DNA of 64,000 nucleotides from Methylomusa anaerophila (GTDB lineage: Bacteria; Bacillota; Negativicutes; Sporomusales; Sporomusaceae): NCBI RefSeq assembly GCF_003966895.1, contig NZ_AP018449.1:3427501-3491500 (forward strand), given 5' to 3'. Under the pieces are notes generated by a model. It searched no databases. It had not been told where the DNA came from and saw only the letters and a list, made by a program, of their open reading frames with translations. Of this stretch, positions 8,727-17,031 are shown one piece after another. Made by a program: the position numbers and the translations under genes. Each line of letters starts with the position of its first letter. Positions within the stretch are counted from its first letter, which is position 1.

Positions 8727-9443
8727 GTGAAGATCCGGGAATTTTTTTTCGAACCGAAACAGTACGCCAACAGTTCAACGCCAAAAACGCCCTTTGACCA
8801 GGCGAAAGAAGAATGGGACAGGCGCGAAGGCCATATTGTTGTGCAAAATTACAACCTGCGCCGCCTGCTGCTGCTGTCGTGGCTGGTCCTGCTGGTGATC
8901 TCGGCCGGACTTGTGGTGCAATCACTAAAATCAAGCGTGGTTCCATATGTCGTTGAGGTGGACAGCACAACCGGCGTGGTACGGAATGCCGGGCTGGCCG
9001 AAGCGCAAGCGTACACGCCGCAGGCAGCGGAACTGAAATACTTTCTCTCGCAGTTTATTCGTAATATCCGCTCCCTGCCGCTCGATCCAGTCGTATACAA
9101 AATGAACATGGAAGCGGCATACGGATTTTTGACCAAGCAGGCGGCCAACAAGATGAGCGTGCAGCTGCAAAATGAAAATCCGCTGGAACACTTCGGCAAA
9201 GAAACCGTGCAAGTCAAAATCGGCAGCATGCTGGCAATGACGGACGGCAGTTCATCGTATCAGATCCGCTGGACGGAAGACCATTATGATATTGCTTCCG
9301 GGAAAAAGACCAGCATTCCGATGAACGGTATTTTCACCATTCGCCTGCAGCCGCCGCGACAGCAGAAGGAACTGGAAATTAACCCGTTGGGCATTTTTAT
9401 TGCCGACTTCAATTGGACCCAAGAAGGCGTGAAGGGAGAATAA
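8727..9443 (+). CDS. trbF: TrbF/VirB8-like inner-membrane T4SS protein
   Basis: 238 residues from GTG 8727. Cytoplasmic N-terminus with FDQAKEEWDRREG, one membrane helix (LLLLSWLVLLVISAGLVVQSL, about residues 49-69), then SSVVPYVVEVDSTTG and a periplasmic NTF2-like domain ending NPLGIFIADFNWTQE. These are TrbF hallmarks. VirB8/TrbF bridges inner-membrane and core complexes of type IV secretion systems. It is followed by trbG after 3 nt. The order TrbF-TrbG-TrbI matches VirB8-VirB9-VirB10. Confidence 0.92.
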   Translation: MKIREFFFEPKQYANSSTPKTPFDQAKEEWDRREGHIVVQNYNLRRLLLLSWLVLLVISAGLVVQSLKSSVVPYVVEVDSTTGVVRNAGLAEAQAYTPQAAELKYFLSQFIRNIRSLPLDPVVYKMNMEAAYGFLTKQAANKMSVQLQNENPLEHFGKETVQVKIGSMLAMTDGSSSYQIRWTEDHYDIASGKKTSIPMNGIFTIRLQPPRQQKELEINPLGIFIADFNWTQEGVKGE

Positions 9444-9446
9444 GGC

Positions 9447-10259
9447 ATGAAGCTTACAGGTCGTCAGCTTGCTATAGTTTTCAGTCTGCTGTTGTCTTTT
9501 CCCAGCACAATGGCTGTTGTCTCGGCGGGGGCTATCGAGATTCCCCCAGCGCCGCCGATGTTTTCCTACGGGGAGTTTTACGACGCGGCCGATACCAGGG
9601 AGTTAACCAAGAAGATATTTTCCTATAATCCGGCGAGCGTCTATACCATCTATTGCCGTCCCGGTTACTTGACGGATATCGCTCTCTATCCCGGTGATCA
9701 GGTGCTCTATATCGCGGCGGGCGATACGGCGCAATGGGGAGTAGATGTAAATACGGCGCAGGATACGCCGCATATCTATGTCAAACCGCTCAACACGGCT
9801 GTCCAAACGAATTTGATTGTCAATACCGACCGGCATCGGTATCACTTAATACTGACGGCGGCGGACTGGCATAATCCCATCATCACCTGGGAGTATCAAA
9901 CCGAGGAAGCAATCGCCCGCTATGAAGCCGACAACCGCGCCAAACAACAATTGCCGCTGCTGCGAAACTTCCAATTCCGTTATGAGGTGCGGGCGCAGGG
10001 CAAGAAGACGCCTGGGTGGCTGCCGCGCGATGTATGGGACGACGGCAAAAATACCTATATCCGCCTCGGTGATACCCAAAAGGAACTGCCGATTCTGTTT
10101 GCGCTCAAGGAAAAAGGCCGGACTGCTCCGCTGCAGTATAAGCACGAAGGTGAATACTTTGTGGTAAACGGCATCCTGGATCAGGCTCGCCTGCAGAGCG
10201 CGCAGGGCGAAAAAGTGGACATTGTCCGGCGGGCGAACAAGGAAGGCGGTGCATCCTGA
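9447..10259 (+). CDS. trbG: TrbG/VirB9-like outer-membrane core protein
   Basis: 270 residues. The signal peptide (AIVFSLLLSFPSTMAVVSAGA) is followed by IPPAPPMFSYGEFYD, the beta-rich N-domain (YLTDIALYPGDQVLYIAAGD), NLIVNTDRHRYHLIL, and a C-terminal domain with DVWDDGKNTYIRLGD and FVVNGILDQARLQ, which matches the VirB9/TrbG C-terminal pattern. With VirB10 it forms the outer-membrane core ring. Its presence implies an outer membrane, so the host or donor is diderm. The gene overlaps nothing; trbI begins 1 nt after the stop. Confidence 0.9.
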   Translation: MKLTGRQLAIVFSLLLSFPSTMAVVSAGAIEIPPAPPMFSYGEFYDAADTRELTKKIFSYNPASVYTIYCRPGYLTDIALYPGDQVLYIAAGDTAQWGVDVNTAQDTPHIYVKPLNTAVQTNLIVNTDRHRYHLILTAADWHNPIITWEYQTEEAIARYEADNRAKQQLPLLRNFQFRYEVRAQGKKTPGWLPRDVWDDGKNTYIRLGDTQKELPILFALKEKGRTAPLQYKHEGEYFVVNGILDQARLQSAQGEKVDIVRRANKEGGAS

Positions 10260-10260
10260 T

Positions 10261-11448
10261 ATGCTGAAAAAATTGCGGGAATTTATACAGCAATTGCGGG
10301 CGCGGCTGAAACGGCAACCGCCGCCGGAGGCGGCAGCCGCCAAAGAAGCGGAGGTAACCACGAAAGCAGAAACGGCCAAAAGCCGTACGGTTAACAAGAA
10401 GAAAGTGTACCTGCTTTGTATTCTGTTATTGGTTTCGTTCATCGGCTCCTTTTTTGCCTTTTCCAAGGATACGGCCAAGCCCAAGAAAAAATCGGTTGAG
10501 ACGGCGGACACAAAGCTGGCGGCGCCGCTGCTGGCCGCTGATTACAGTGACTTGGCACGGCTGGCGCAAAAAGACGCGAAGCCAAAAGTGCCAACGGGGA
10601 ACGGAACGCCCGCTCCCGGCCGGCAGCAAGCGCCGCTGGGCAGGGAGAACGAACCGCCGGCCAGGACGGTATATCAGACAGCCGATCCGGGAATCCGGCC
10701 GACGTTACCCGGCGATATCCGGGCACAGGAAACGGAGGAGCGGAACGCGGCGGAGCGGGCGCAAGCCGTACAGGAAAAAGCATGGAGCTCGGCAATTGCC
10801 TTTACCGTCAGGAAGGAAGGGCAGGAGGGCGGCGCTGCGGAACCGCGCGCCAATACCTACCAGGCGGCACGGAAAAACACGCTGGTCACTGGTACCATGC
10901 TGCCGGCCATGCTCATCAGCGGCATTAATTCCGACAATGGCGGGCAGGTGACGGCGCAGCTCACCGCCGACGTCTATGACTCGCTGTATGGCAGTACGCT
11001 CTTAATTCCCATGGGTACACGGCTGGTAGGCAACTATGAAGGCGGGGCCAAGCTGGGCGAATCCCGCGTGAATATCCGCTGGAACCGGATGCTGCTGCCC
11101 AACGGGGCCTCCTATCAAATGACGGATAGCCTCGTAACCGCGGGAGTGGACGGCTATCCGGGCATCCTGGGAAAAGTCGATACCCATGGCGACCAGGTTG
11201 TTTCGGCCGGTCTGGTGACAACAGCGCTCGGCGCGCTTGGTTCGATTGCCGCCGGCAATACCTCCAGCGGCGACAACGACAGCGCTTCGAATCTTGCCGC
11301 GCAGGGGGCGGCAAGCAATTTGCTCAATACGGCGGGCAAGCTCATGGACCAAGAAATGAGCCGCATGCCGACCATTACCGTGGAACCGGGGACCACCTTT
11401 TTCTTGCGTGTCGCCGATATGCTGCCGCTCCGGCCCTATGAAGGCTAA
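10261..11448 (+). CDS. trbI: TrbI/VirB10-like T4SS core protein
   Basis: 395 residues from ATG 10261; a longer frame from 10222 lies inside trbG and lacks a ribosome site. One membrane helix (VYLLCILLLVSFIGSFFAF, about residues 50-68) is followed by a long low-complexity periplasmic linker rich in A, P and E. The VirB10 beta-barrel domain follows: GTMLPAMLISGINSD, STLLIPMGTRLVGNY, SRVNIRWNRMLLPNG. VirB10 spans both membranes and senses ATP use by VirD4 and VirB11. Tight spacing to trbG and traG shows one operon. Confidence 0.92.
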   Translation: MLKKLREFIQQLRARLKRQPPPEAAAAKEAEVTTKAETAKSRTVNKKKVYLLCILLLVSFIGSFFAFSKDTAKPKKKSVETADTKLAAPLLAADYSDLARLAQKDAKPKVPTGNGTPAPGRQQAPLGRENEPPARTVYQTADPGIRPTLPGDIRAQETEERNAAERAQAVQEKAWSSAIAFTVRKEGQEGGAAEPRANTYQAARKNTLVTGTMLPAMLISGINSDNGGQVTAQLTADVYDSLYGSTLLIPMGTRLVGNYEGGAKLGESRVNIRWNRMLLPNGASYQMTDSLVTAGVDGYPGILGKVDTHGDQVVSAGLVTTALGALGSIAAGNTSSGDNDSASNLAAQGAASNLLNTAGKLMDQEMSRMPTITVEPGTTFFLRVADMLPLRPYEG

Positions 11449-11451
11449 ACG

Positions 11452-13644
11452 ATGGAGGAACCCAAGAAAAGGCGGTTCCTGATACTCCTGGGTACGGTCG
11501 GCGTGGTCATGCTGCTGGTTGCCTGGCTGACTACCCAGTGGTTTGCCCGGCGCTTAGACTATGATCCTCTGTTAGGCTGGGCGTTTCCCCTTAATGACGG
11601 CACTAAACTCTATTTCCCCTGGGATATTTTTATCTGGCGCTGGAAATTTGCCGCCGTAGTGCCGCATTTGTCGGCGCTGGCCGGAAAGTATCTGCTGCTG
11701 GGCCTGATGGGCAGCGTGGCCTTAAGCTTTTTCCTTGAAAGCAAGCTCAGGCCGTTGGATTCGCACGGCAGCGCCGACTGGGCCGGCCGCAGCGACGTCA
11801 AGAAAAGCGGCCTCTGCGTCAAAGAGGGCGTCATTTTAGGCCGCAATCCCTATACCAAGAAATATCTGTTTCACGATGGACCGGAACATATTCTGCTGCT
11901 GGCGCCGACGCGCAGCGGTAAGGGCGTCGGCGTGATTATCCCGACCTGCCTTGTCTGGAAACACTCAATGCTGGTAACGGACGTAAAGGCGGAAAACTGG
12001 AATTTCTCTGCGCCCTATCGCCGGCATGTGCTCAAGAACCGGGTGATTAAATTTGAGCCTGGCTGCATCGACGGCACCGGCGCCAGATGGAACCCGCTGC
12101 TGGAAATCCGCTACCGGACGGTGCGCGAATTCGGCGATGTGCAAATCATCGCCGACATGCTCGCCAATCCGGACGGCAAGGATATCAGCGGCGACGGCGC
12201 GCACTGGGTTATAACGGCATCCTCGCTGATGCGCACCGTGATTATGCACATCCTCTACAAAAAACATCAGGAAGGTAAACTGCCGCCGACGATGATGGAA
12301 GTTGCCACCTTCCTGTCTTTGCCCCACAAAGCCATTATTGCGGAAATGAAAGTCTATCCCCATATTGCGCCGGCAGAATTCCTGAGCGATACCAATGTTC
12401 TTGATGAGATTTACAGCCTGCCGGGTACGCCGTATATTGATATCGGCAACTGGAAACGGGAGGTGGCGGACAGCTTGGAAGACCCGGCGGCGAAACGTGC
12501 CGTCGAAGCGCTGAAAACACTGCCGGACGTACGCGCCTATATGCAAGAACGGTATCACGAAAATCCGGAAATTTTTACGCAAATGCCCTATGCTGAACTG
12601 CTCGTTCATCCGAAGGTGCTGGAGGGCGCACGGGAGATGGGGAACCGGGAGGAAAAGGAAGAATCCAGCGTTCTCTCGTCGGCAGTCAAAGCGTTTTTGC
12701 TGTATCGCAATCCCGTTATCGCCAAAAATACCGGCGCCAGTGACTTTAGAATCAACGACCTGCTCCGGCCGGATTACCCGGTATCAATCTTTCTCGTTAC
12801 CGCGCCGGGCGACCTGGACACGATCAAACCGCTGTTTCGTTTATTTATGAACTTCGTTATTAAACGCAACGTAGAAAAAATGGATTTTGGCAGCAAGCAG
12901 AAACAGCGCTGCCTGCTCCTGTTTGACGAGTTTCCCCAGTTCGGGCGCATGGATTCGGTGGAGCTGGGGCTGGCGGTCATGGCCGGGTACGGCCTGAAAG
13001 CGCTCTTGATTGCCCAGGATATCCACCAATTGAATAAAGCCTATACGAAGGATAATTCCATTATTGCCAATTGCCATGTGCGGGTGTTCTATACTCCCAA
13101 TGAGGATGGAACGGCGGAAATGCTCAGTAAATCCCTGGGGAAAAAGACGATCCGCGTGGACAGCAAGAACAGCGGCCAGGGCCTTGGCACCGCGTCGTAT
13201 ACAACCTCCGAAACCGGACGCGAATTAATGACGCCCGATGAAGTCAAGCGGCTGCCCAAAGAACAGGAGCTTGTTTTTGTCGCGCAAACCCGGCCGATTA
13301 GGGCCGAAAAGCTCTTTTATTTCAAAGAGAAATTCTTTATGAACAAGATTGAAAGCTGCGGGCAGGCGCAGGCTTTGAACCTGCATTCCGATACGGCCAG
13401 TGCCGTCCGCTCTTATGAGGACCTCCTGCCGCCGGGCCTGCAGGTGCCGACAGCCGACAGCGCTCTGGCCAGGCAGGAGGAACTGGCTGACCTGGAGGGC
13501 AAGCAGCACGAACTGGGGGGATGGCTGGACGTGTCCTATGAAGCCGTAAAGATGCTGGATCGCTTAGACGACGCTGCCGTCGAAACAACAGCCGCCGCAG
13601 CAATCGTGCCGGCTGTTAGAGACGAGTATCGATTTATCGAATAA
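11452..13644 (+). CDS. traG: TraG/VirD4 type IV coupling protein
   Basis: 730 residues. Two N-terminal membrane helices (about residues 9-29 and 76-95) are followed by the nucleotide-binding domain: Walker A in LLLAPTRSGKGVGV near residue 150, and Walker B in LLLFDEFPQFGRM near residue 488. The GDGAHWVITASSLMRT and FYTPNEDGTAEMLSKSLG segments are typical of the TraG/VirD4 family. It brings the relaxase-DNA complex to the transfer channel. The C-terminal 100 residues are Ala/Leu-rich and variable, as usual. The only relaxase in the window, at 46 kb, is broken. Confidence 0.94.
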   Translation: MEEPKKRRFLILLGTVGVVMLLVAWLTTQWFARRLDYDPLLGWAFPLNDGTKLYFPWDIFIWRWKFAAVVPHLSALAGKYLLLGLMGSVALSFFLESKLRPLDSHGSADWAGRSDVKKSGLCVKEGVILGRNPYTKKYLFHDGPEHILLLAPTRSGKGVGVIIPTCLVWKHSMLVTDVKAENWNFSAPYRRHVLKNRVIKFEPGCIDGTGARWNPLLEIRYRTVREFGDVQIIADMLANPDGKDISGDGAHWVITASSLMRTVIMHILYKKHQEGKLPPTMMEVATFLSLPHKAIIAEMKVYPHIAPAEFLSDTNVLDEIYSLPGTPYIDIGNWKREVADSLEDPAAKRAVEALKTLPDVRAYMQERYHENPEIFTQMPYAELLVHPKVLEGAREMGNREEKEESSVLSSAVKAFLLYRNPVIAKNTGASDFRINDLLRPDYPVSIFLVTAPGDLDTIKPLFRLFMNFVIKRNVEKMDFGSKQKQRCLLLFDEFPQFGRMDSVELGLAVMAGYGLKALLIAQDIHQLNKAYTKDNSIIANCHVRVFYTPNEDGTAEMLSKSLGKKTIRVDSKNSGQGLGTASYTTSETGRELMTPDEVKRLPKEQELVFVAQTRPIRAEKLFYFKEKFFMNKIESCGQAQALNLHSDTASAVRSYEDLLPPGLQVPTADSALARQEELADLEGKQHELGGWLDVSYEAVKMLDRLDDAAVETTAAAAIVPAVRDEYRFIE

Positions 13645-13662
13645 CCGGGGAGGAACGTTTAT

Positions 13663-14601
13663 TTGACCAAACAAAGCCGGACCGAAGCCACATTGTATTT
13701 TCTCCTGGGCCCGGATATCCGCGCCTACTTAGCCGATGATAATATCACGGAAGTGTATCTCAATACCAATTCCGATGAGATTTGGATCGACACCAAGGAC
13801 CGCGGCCGAGTGGCCACCGGAAAAATGATGGATGCCCGGACGGCGGCCAACGTCATTTACACGGTTGCCGACCTTACCGGCAAGATCTGTAATGATACGA
13901 ACGAAACGCTGGCCGCCGAGTTTCAGGGCATTCGCTTTCAGGGGCTGCTGCCGCGGGTGGTGGAAAAACCCGCCTTTAATATGCGCAAGCACTGCGCCGG
14001 GGCCCTGACCCTGGAAGACTATGTAACCAGCGGTATCATGACCAGGCGGCAGCAGGAAGTGCTGCTTGATGCCATCTACTCCCGCCAAAACATCCTGGCG
14101 GCCGGCGGCACAAAGTCCGGGAAAACGACCTTCCTGAACGCCGTTTTAGCGGAAATCGCTAAGACCGGTGACCGGGTGGTTCTGCTCGAAGATACCAAGG
14201 AACTGCAATGCGCGGCGCCGGATATGGATAGACTGCTGACAACAGCGAATAAAACGCTGGAGGATCTGTTGCGCGACACCCTGCGCCTCACACCGGAGCG
14301 GATTATCGTCGGCGAGGTGCGCGGCCCGGAAGCGTTGATTTTACTGGACGCGTGGAGTACCGGCCATAAAGGCGGGGCGTCAACCATTCACGCCAATAGC
14401 GCGCGGCAGACGCTGCGCCGCCTGGAAGAGCTTGCGGCCCGGGCGGAGGCGAGGGAGCACCAGTATATGATCGGCGAAGCCATCGACATCATTGTCTATT
14501 TGCGCTATAGCGGGCTGCAGCGGAGAGTGGAACAGATTCTGGCGGTGGACGGCTGGGATGCCAAGAAGGAAGAATACCTGGTCAGAGATTTGTGTGCGTA
14601 A
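13663..14601 (+). CDS. trbB: TrbB/VirB11 secretion ATPase
   Basis: 312 residues from TTG 13663 with GGGGAGG upstream. N-domain with DDNITEVYLNTNSDEIW, then Walker A GGTKSGKTTFLNAV near residue 145, the Asp box VVLLEDTKELQC, Walker B-like PERIIVGEVRGPEAL, and the His box STGHKGGASTIHANSA. All diagnostic of TrbB/VirB11 hexameric ATPases that switch the T4SS between pilus assembly and DNA transfer. A 27-nt perfect palindrome begins 3 nt after its stop and the AbiE pair interrupts the operon before trbC. Confidence 0.93.
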   Translation: MTKQSRTEATLYFLLGPDIRAYLADDNITEVYLNTNSDEIWIDTKDRGRVATGKMMDARTAANVIYTVADLTGKICNDTNETLAAEFQGIRFQGLLPRVVEKPAFNMRKHCAGALTLEDYVTSGIMTRRQQEVLLDAIYSRQNILAAGGTKSGKTTFLNAVLAEIAKTGDRVVLLEDTKELQCAAPDMDRLLTTANKTLEDLLRDTLRLTPERIIVGEVRGPEALILLDAWSTGHKGGASTIHANSARQTLRRLEELAARAEAREHQYMIGEAIDIIVYLRYSGLQRRVEQILAVDGWDAKKEEYLVRDLCA

Positions 14602-14603
14602 AG

Positions 14604-14630
14604 GTGAGGTGGTCAATTTGACCACCTCAC
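14604..14630. promoter_or_regulatory. Perfect 13-bp palindrome after trbB
   Basis: GTGAGGTGGTCAA and TTGACCACCTCAC flank a single T. It is not followed by a T tract, so it is not a standard terminator. Position right after the trbB stop and about 175 nt before the AbiEi start allows either a protein operator or an RNA hairpin that protects the trb mRNA end. Confidence 0.5.
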
Positions 14631-14689
14631 TGGCAGCCGGCGTGAATGGGCACGCGGAACAGCCTTCGTCCTGACCGCTCAAAAGAAAA

Positions 14690-14737
14690 TGTACTAAAAT
14701 GAAAATATATGATATAATTATTAACATATAAGTACAG
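14690..14737 (+). promoter_or_regulatory. Candidate promoter of the AbiE pair
   Basis: TATAAT at about 14713-14718 is flanked by the inverted hexamers TGTACT (about 14690) and AGTACA (about 14732). AbiEi-type antitoxins are known to repress their own operon through inverted repeats near the -10 box, which this arrangement would fit. No strong -35 box was seen. Confidence 0.35.
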
Positions 14738-14805
14738 TTTGAATGCGTACATATATGTCAATAATGTTAATGAGAAGTTTCATTTTTGTACGGGCGGTGG
14801 CGGAT

Positions 14806-15399
14806 ATGACCTATATCGAACAAATTGTTAATATAGCCAAGGAGCATAACGGGATGGTAACCGCAACGCAAGTTACGGAAGCTCGCATACCAAGACGCTG
14901 CTTGACGGAAGGCGTAAAGAAAAACCGGTTATTCAAAGTAGACCGCGGGGTTTATGTCCTGCCGGACATATGGGAAGATGAGATGCTCATTTTTCAGTAT
15001 AAATACCCCAAAGGCATTTTTTCTTTTGGCACAGCGCTCTATTTACACGGCTTAACCGATAGAACGCCACTTCGCTATACCATGACATTTCCCCAGGGCT
15101 ATAATATATCTGCCGCCCAAAAAAACGGCGTAGATGCGAAAATTGTGACCGAACAGCATTATCCATTGGGCGTAATGGAAATGAACTCACCCTCTAAGAA
15201 TAAAATTAAGGTTTACGATCAGGAGCGTACCTTATGCGATATTGTGAGAGGAAAAAATGCCGTTGATGTGCAAGTGGTGAATGCGGCCATGAAAAGCTAT
15301 ATTAAATCCAGGGAGAAAAACATCGACAAGCTCTATCGCTATGCGGAGAAGTTAAGAGTAAAAACCAAGATCGCGCAGTATATGGAGGTGCTGTTGTGA
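14806..15399 (+). CDS. AbiEi-family antitoxin (type IV toxin-antitoxin)
   Basis: 197 residues from ATG 14806 (GGGCGGTGGCGG upstream). The first 60 residues form the AbiEi N-terminal winged helix: HNGMVTATQVTEARIPRRCL and FKVDRGVYVLPD. A second domain contains YPKGIFSFGTALYLHGLTDR and YDQERTLCDIVRGKN, as in AbiEi/DUF4095 proteins. The antitoxin represses the operon and counters AbiEii. Upstream in-frame ATGs (from 14743) lack a ribosome site. Overlaps abiEii by 4 nt. It sits inside the trb operon, between trbB and trbC. Confidence 0.88.
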   Translation: MTYIEQIVNIAKEHNGMVTATQVTEARIPRRCLTEGVKKNRLFKVDRGVYVLPDIWEDEMLIFQYKYPKGIFSFGTALYLHGLTDRTPLRYTMTFPQGYNISAAQKNGVDAKIVTEQHYPLGVMEMNSPSKNKIKVYDQERTLCDIVRGKNAVDVQVVNAAMKSYIKSREKNIDKLYRYAEKLRVKTKIAQYMEVLL

Positions 15400-16241
15400 G
15401 AATAAGGAACCCAATGCAGCTAAAGGATTTAATCAAAAAAGAGGCGAAAGCAAAGAAGCTTACCGCGCAGCTTGTCATGCAGAACTATATGCTGGAGCGG
15501 TTGCTGGAACGCATATCCTTATCTCAATACCGTTCCAATTTCATATTAAAGGGCGGCTTCTTAATCGCCGCGATTGTCGGGCTGGATACGCGGGCCACCA
15601 TGGATTTGGATACGACGATCAAGGGTTTGGCGTTGACGGAAGAATCCTTGCGGGCCATTTTTGAGGAAATTGGGAGCATTCCGGTGGATGATGATGTTTC
15701 GTTTGAGATTGTCAGCTTGACTGAAATCAGGGAAGGCGATGTGTATCCAGGCCTTCGCGTGGGGTTAAAGGCGAAATACCCGCCCCTGGATGTTCCCTTA
15801 TCCGTGGATGTTACGACCGATGATAAAATCACGCCGCGTGAAGTGGCATATACCTTCCGGCTCATGTTTGATGATCGTACTATCAACATTTTAGCCTACA
15901 ATCTAGAAACGGTGTTGGCTGAAAAGATAGAAACCGTGCTTTCACGCAGTATTGCCAATACCAGACCGAGAGATTTTTATGATATTTACATTCTTTATAC
16001 CTTAAGAAGAGGGGAATGCAATCTCAGCGTATTGAAAGAAGCATTGGCGAACACAACGGAAAGACGGGGCAGCCAGCATATTTTACAAGAACACGAGACG
16101 ATTTTAGACGCCATTCAAAGCAGTGACACTTTGCAGGGATTTTGGAATAAATATCAACAGGAATTTAACTATGCGCAAGGCATTGCGTTTGGCGACACGT
16201 TAAGTTGTATTCGGGAAATGATAAAAGGCATTTATAAATAA
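15396..16241 (+). CDS. AbiEii-family nucleotidyltransferase toxin
   Basis: 281 residues. GGFLIAAIVGLDTRATMDLDTT (about residues 47-68) is the nucleotidyltransferase motif I of AbiEii/AbiGii toxins: the GG loop, the R-x-T-x-D-L-D pair of acidic residues. VDVTTDDKITPRE and NLETVLAEKIETVLSR...RPRDFYDIYIL are the later conserved motifs. These toxins inhibit growth by transferring nucleotides, reported on tRNA for some members, and give phage abortive infection. All motif residues are present, so it should be active. A terminator follows at 16270. Confidence 0.9.
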   Translation: MRIRNPMQLKDLIKKEAKAKKLTAQLVMQNYMLERLLERISLSQYRSNFILKGGFLIAAIVGLDTRATMDLDTTIKGLALTEESLRAIFEEIGSIPVDDDVSFEIVSLTEIREGDVYPGLRVGLKAKYPPLDVPLSVDVTTDDKITPREVAYTFRLMFDDRTINILAYNLETVLAEKIETVLSRSIANTRPRDFYDIYILYTLRRGECNLSVLKEALANTTERRGSQHILQEHETILDAIQSSDTLQGFWNKYQQEFNYAQGIAFGDTLSCIREMIKGIYK

Positions 16242-16269
16242 AAGGGAAAAGCGCTTTTGAAACCTATGC

Positions 16270-16297
16270 GGGGCTGGAGTTACAGCTCCGTTTTTAT
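16270..16297 (+). terminator. Terminator after abiEii
   Basis: Stem GGGGCTG / CAGCTCC (one G-T pair) with a 6-nt loop followed by GTTTTTAT. It would stop both abiE transcripts and any read-through from trbB, so trbC-trbE need a promoter of their own or antitermination. Confidence 0.7.
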
Positions 16298-16395
16298 ATG
16301 TATGATGAAATGAGGAAAAAGGGTGGCACGCAGCCGCTCTTTTTTTATTATGCTCGAAGCGGGACTGGTAATGGAATTTCGAGGAGGCGAGTTTG

Positions 16396-16752
16396 GTGAA
16401 CGTAATCAAGAACCGAAAGAAAAAAGCAGGAAGGAGCAGCCGGTATGTAATCTTGACGGCAATAGCGGCGGGGATTTTTCTTTTGCACGGTACAGGCATG
16501 GCAACCGATGCGGGCAGTATGCAACTGCCGTATAGAACCGCACTGGCCACAATGTATAGGGAACTTACGGGAACGGTTCCGCTGATTGGCGGGACGATTG
16601 CCATCGCGGTTGGCGGCGCCATGTACATGCTGGGCGAAGGACAAATGACGCGCACGGCCATGCGTATTTGCATCGGCACAGGCATTGCCCTGCTGGCGCC
16701 GCAGGTCGTCCAGGTCTTTGCGCCGGATGTGTCGGCCGGAGTTTTATTTTGA
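16396..16752 (+). CDS. trbC: TrbC/VirB2-like conjugative pilin
   Basis: 118 residues from GTG 16396 with AGGAGG 8 nt upstream. A basic N-terminus and a signal-like helix (YVILTAIAAGIFLLHGTGMA) are followed by two hydrophobic helices (VPLIGGTIAIAVGGAMYML and GTGIALLAPQVVQVF), the pilin core. TrbC pilins are cleaved by signal peptidase and by the TraF protease encoded at the start of this operon. The stop overlaps the trbD start by one base. Confidence 0.85.
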   Translation: MNVIKNRKKKAGRSSRYVILTAIAAGIFLLHGTGMATDAGSMQLPYRTALATMYRELTGTVPLIGGTIAIAVGGAMYMLGEGQMTRTAMRICIGTGIALLAPQVVQVFAPDVSAGVLF

Positions 16753-17021
16753 TGGCGCAGAGAGCGGAGGGAGGGACGCTGGCTGTCCAGCCGCTGTTTC
16801 GCGCCCTCACCGGCCAACTACTGGTTGCCGGAGCGCCGCGCGGCATGATCGTTCTCAATATGTGCCTGGCTAGCATTTTTCTCATGGCGCTGCATATTCC
16901 CTGGATTGTGCCGGTCAATCTCTTAATTCACCTGTCTGCGGTCTATCTGACCCAAAAAGATGAGCAATTCTTTGATGTTTTACGGCGTTATCTGCACAAA
17001 AAAGCTTACTACGGGATATGA
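16752..17021 (+). CDS. trbD: TrbD/VirB3-like T4SS membrane protein
   Basis: 89 residues from ATG 16752; the longer frame from 16668 lies inside trbC. The segment VQPLFRALTGQLLVAGAPRGMIVLN is the conserved N-terminus of VirB3/TrbD, followed by a membrane region (IFLMALHIPWIVPVNLLIHLS) and DEQFFDVLRRYLHKK. VirB3 is an inner-membrane partner of VirB4 and is often fused to it; here the two are separated by a half-length VirB4-like gene. Confidence 0.85.
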   Translation: MAQRAEGGTLAVQPLFRALTGQLLVAGAPRGMIVLNMCLASIFLMALHIPWIVPVNLLIHLSAVYLTQKDEQFFDVLRRYLHKKAYYGI

Positions 17022-17031
17022 GGAGGACGAA

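Noticed and set aside
8680..8730. 16-codon ORF between traF and trbF, overlapping both
   Set aside because: It has perfect junction overlaps but is very short and basic with no family match; it is probably just the spacer that carries the trbF ribosome site.
16668..17031. Long N-terminal extensions of trbD, of the half trbE and of trbE (starts at 16668, 16960 and 17868)
   Set aside because: The extensions fall inside the preceding genes and lack ribosome sites; the internal starts with overlaps or GAGGAGG sites fit the families.
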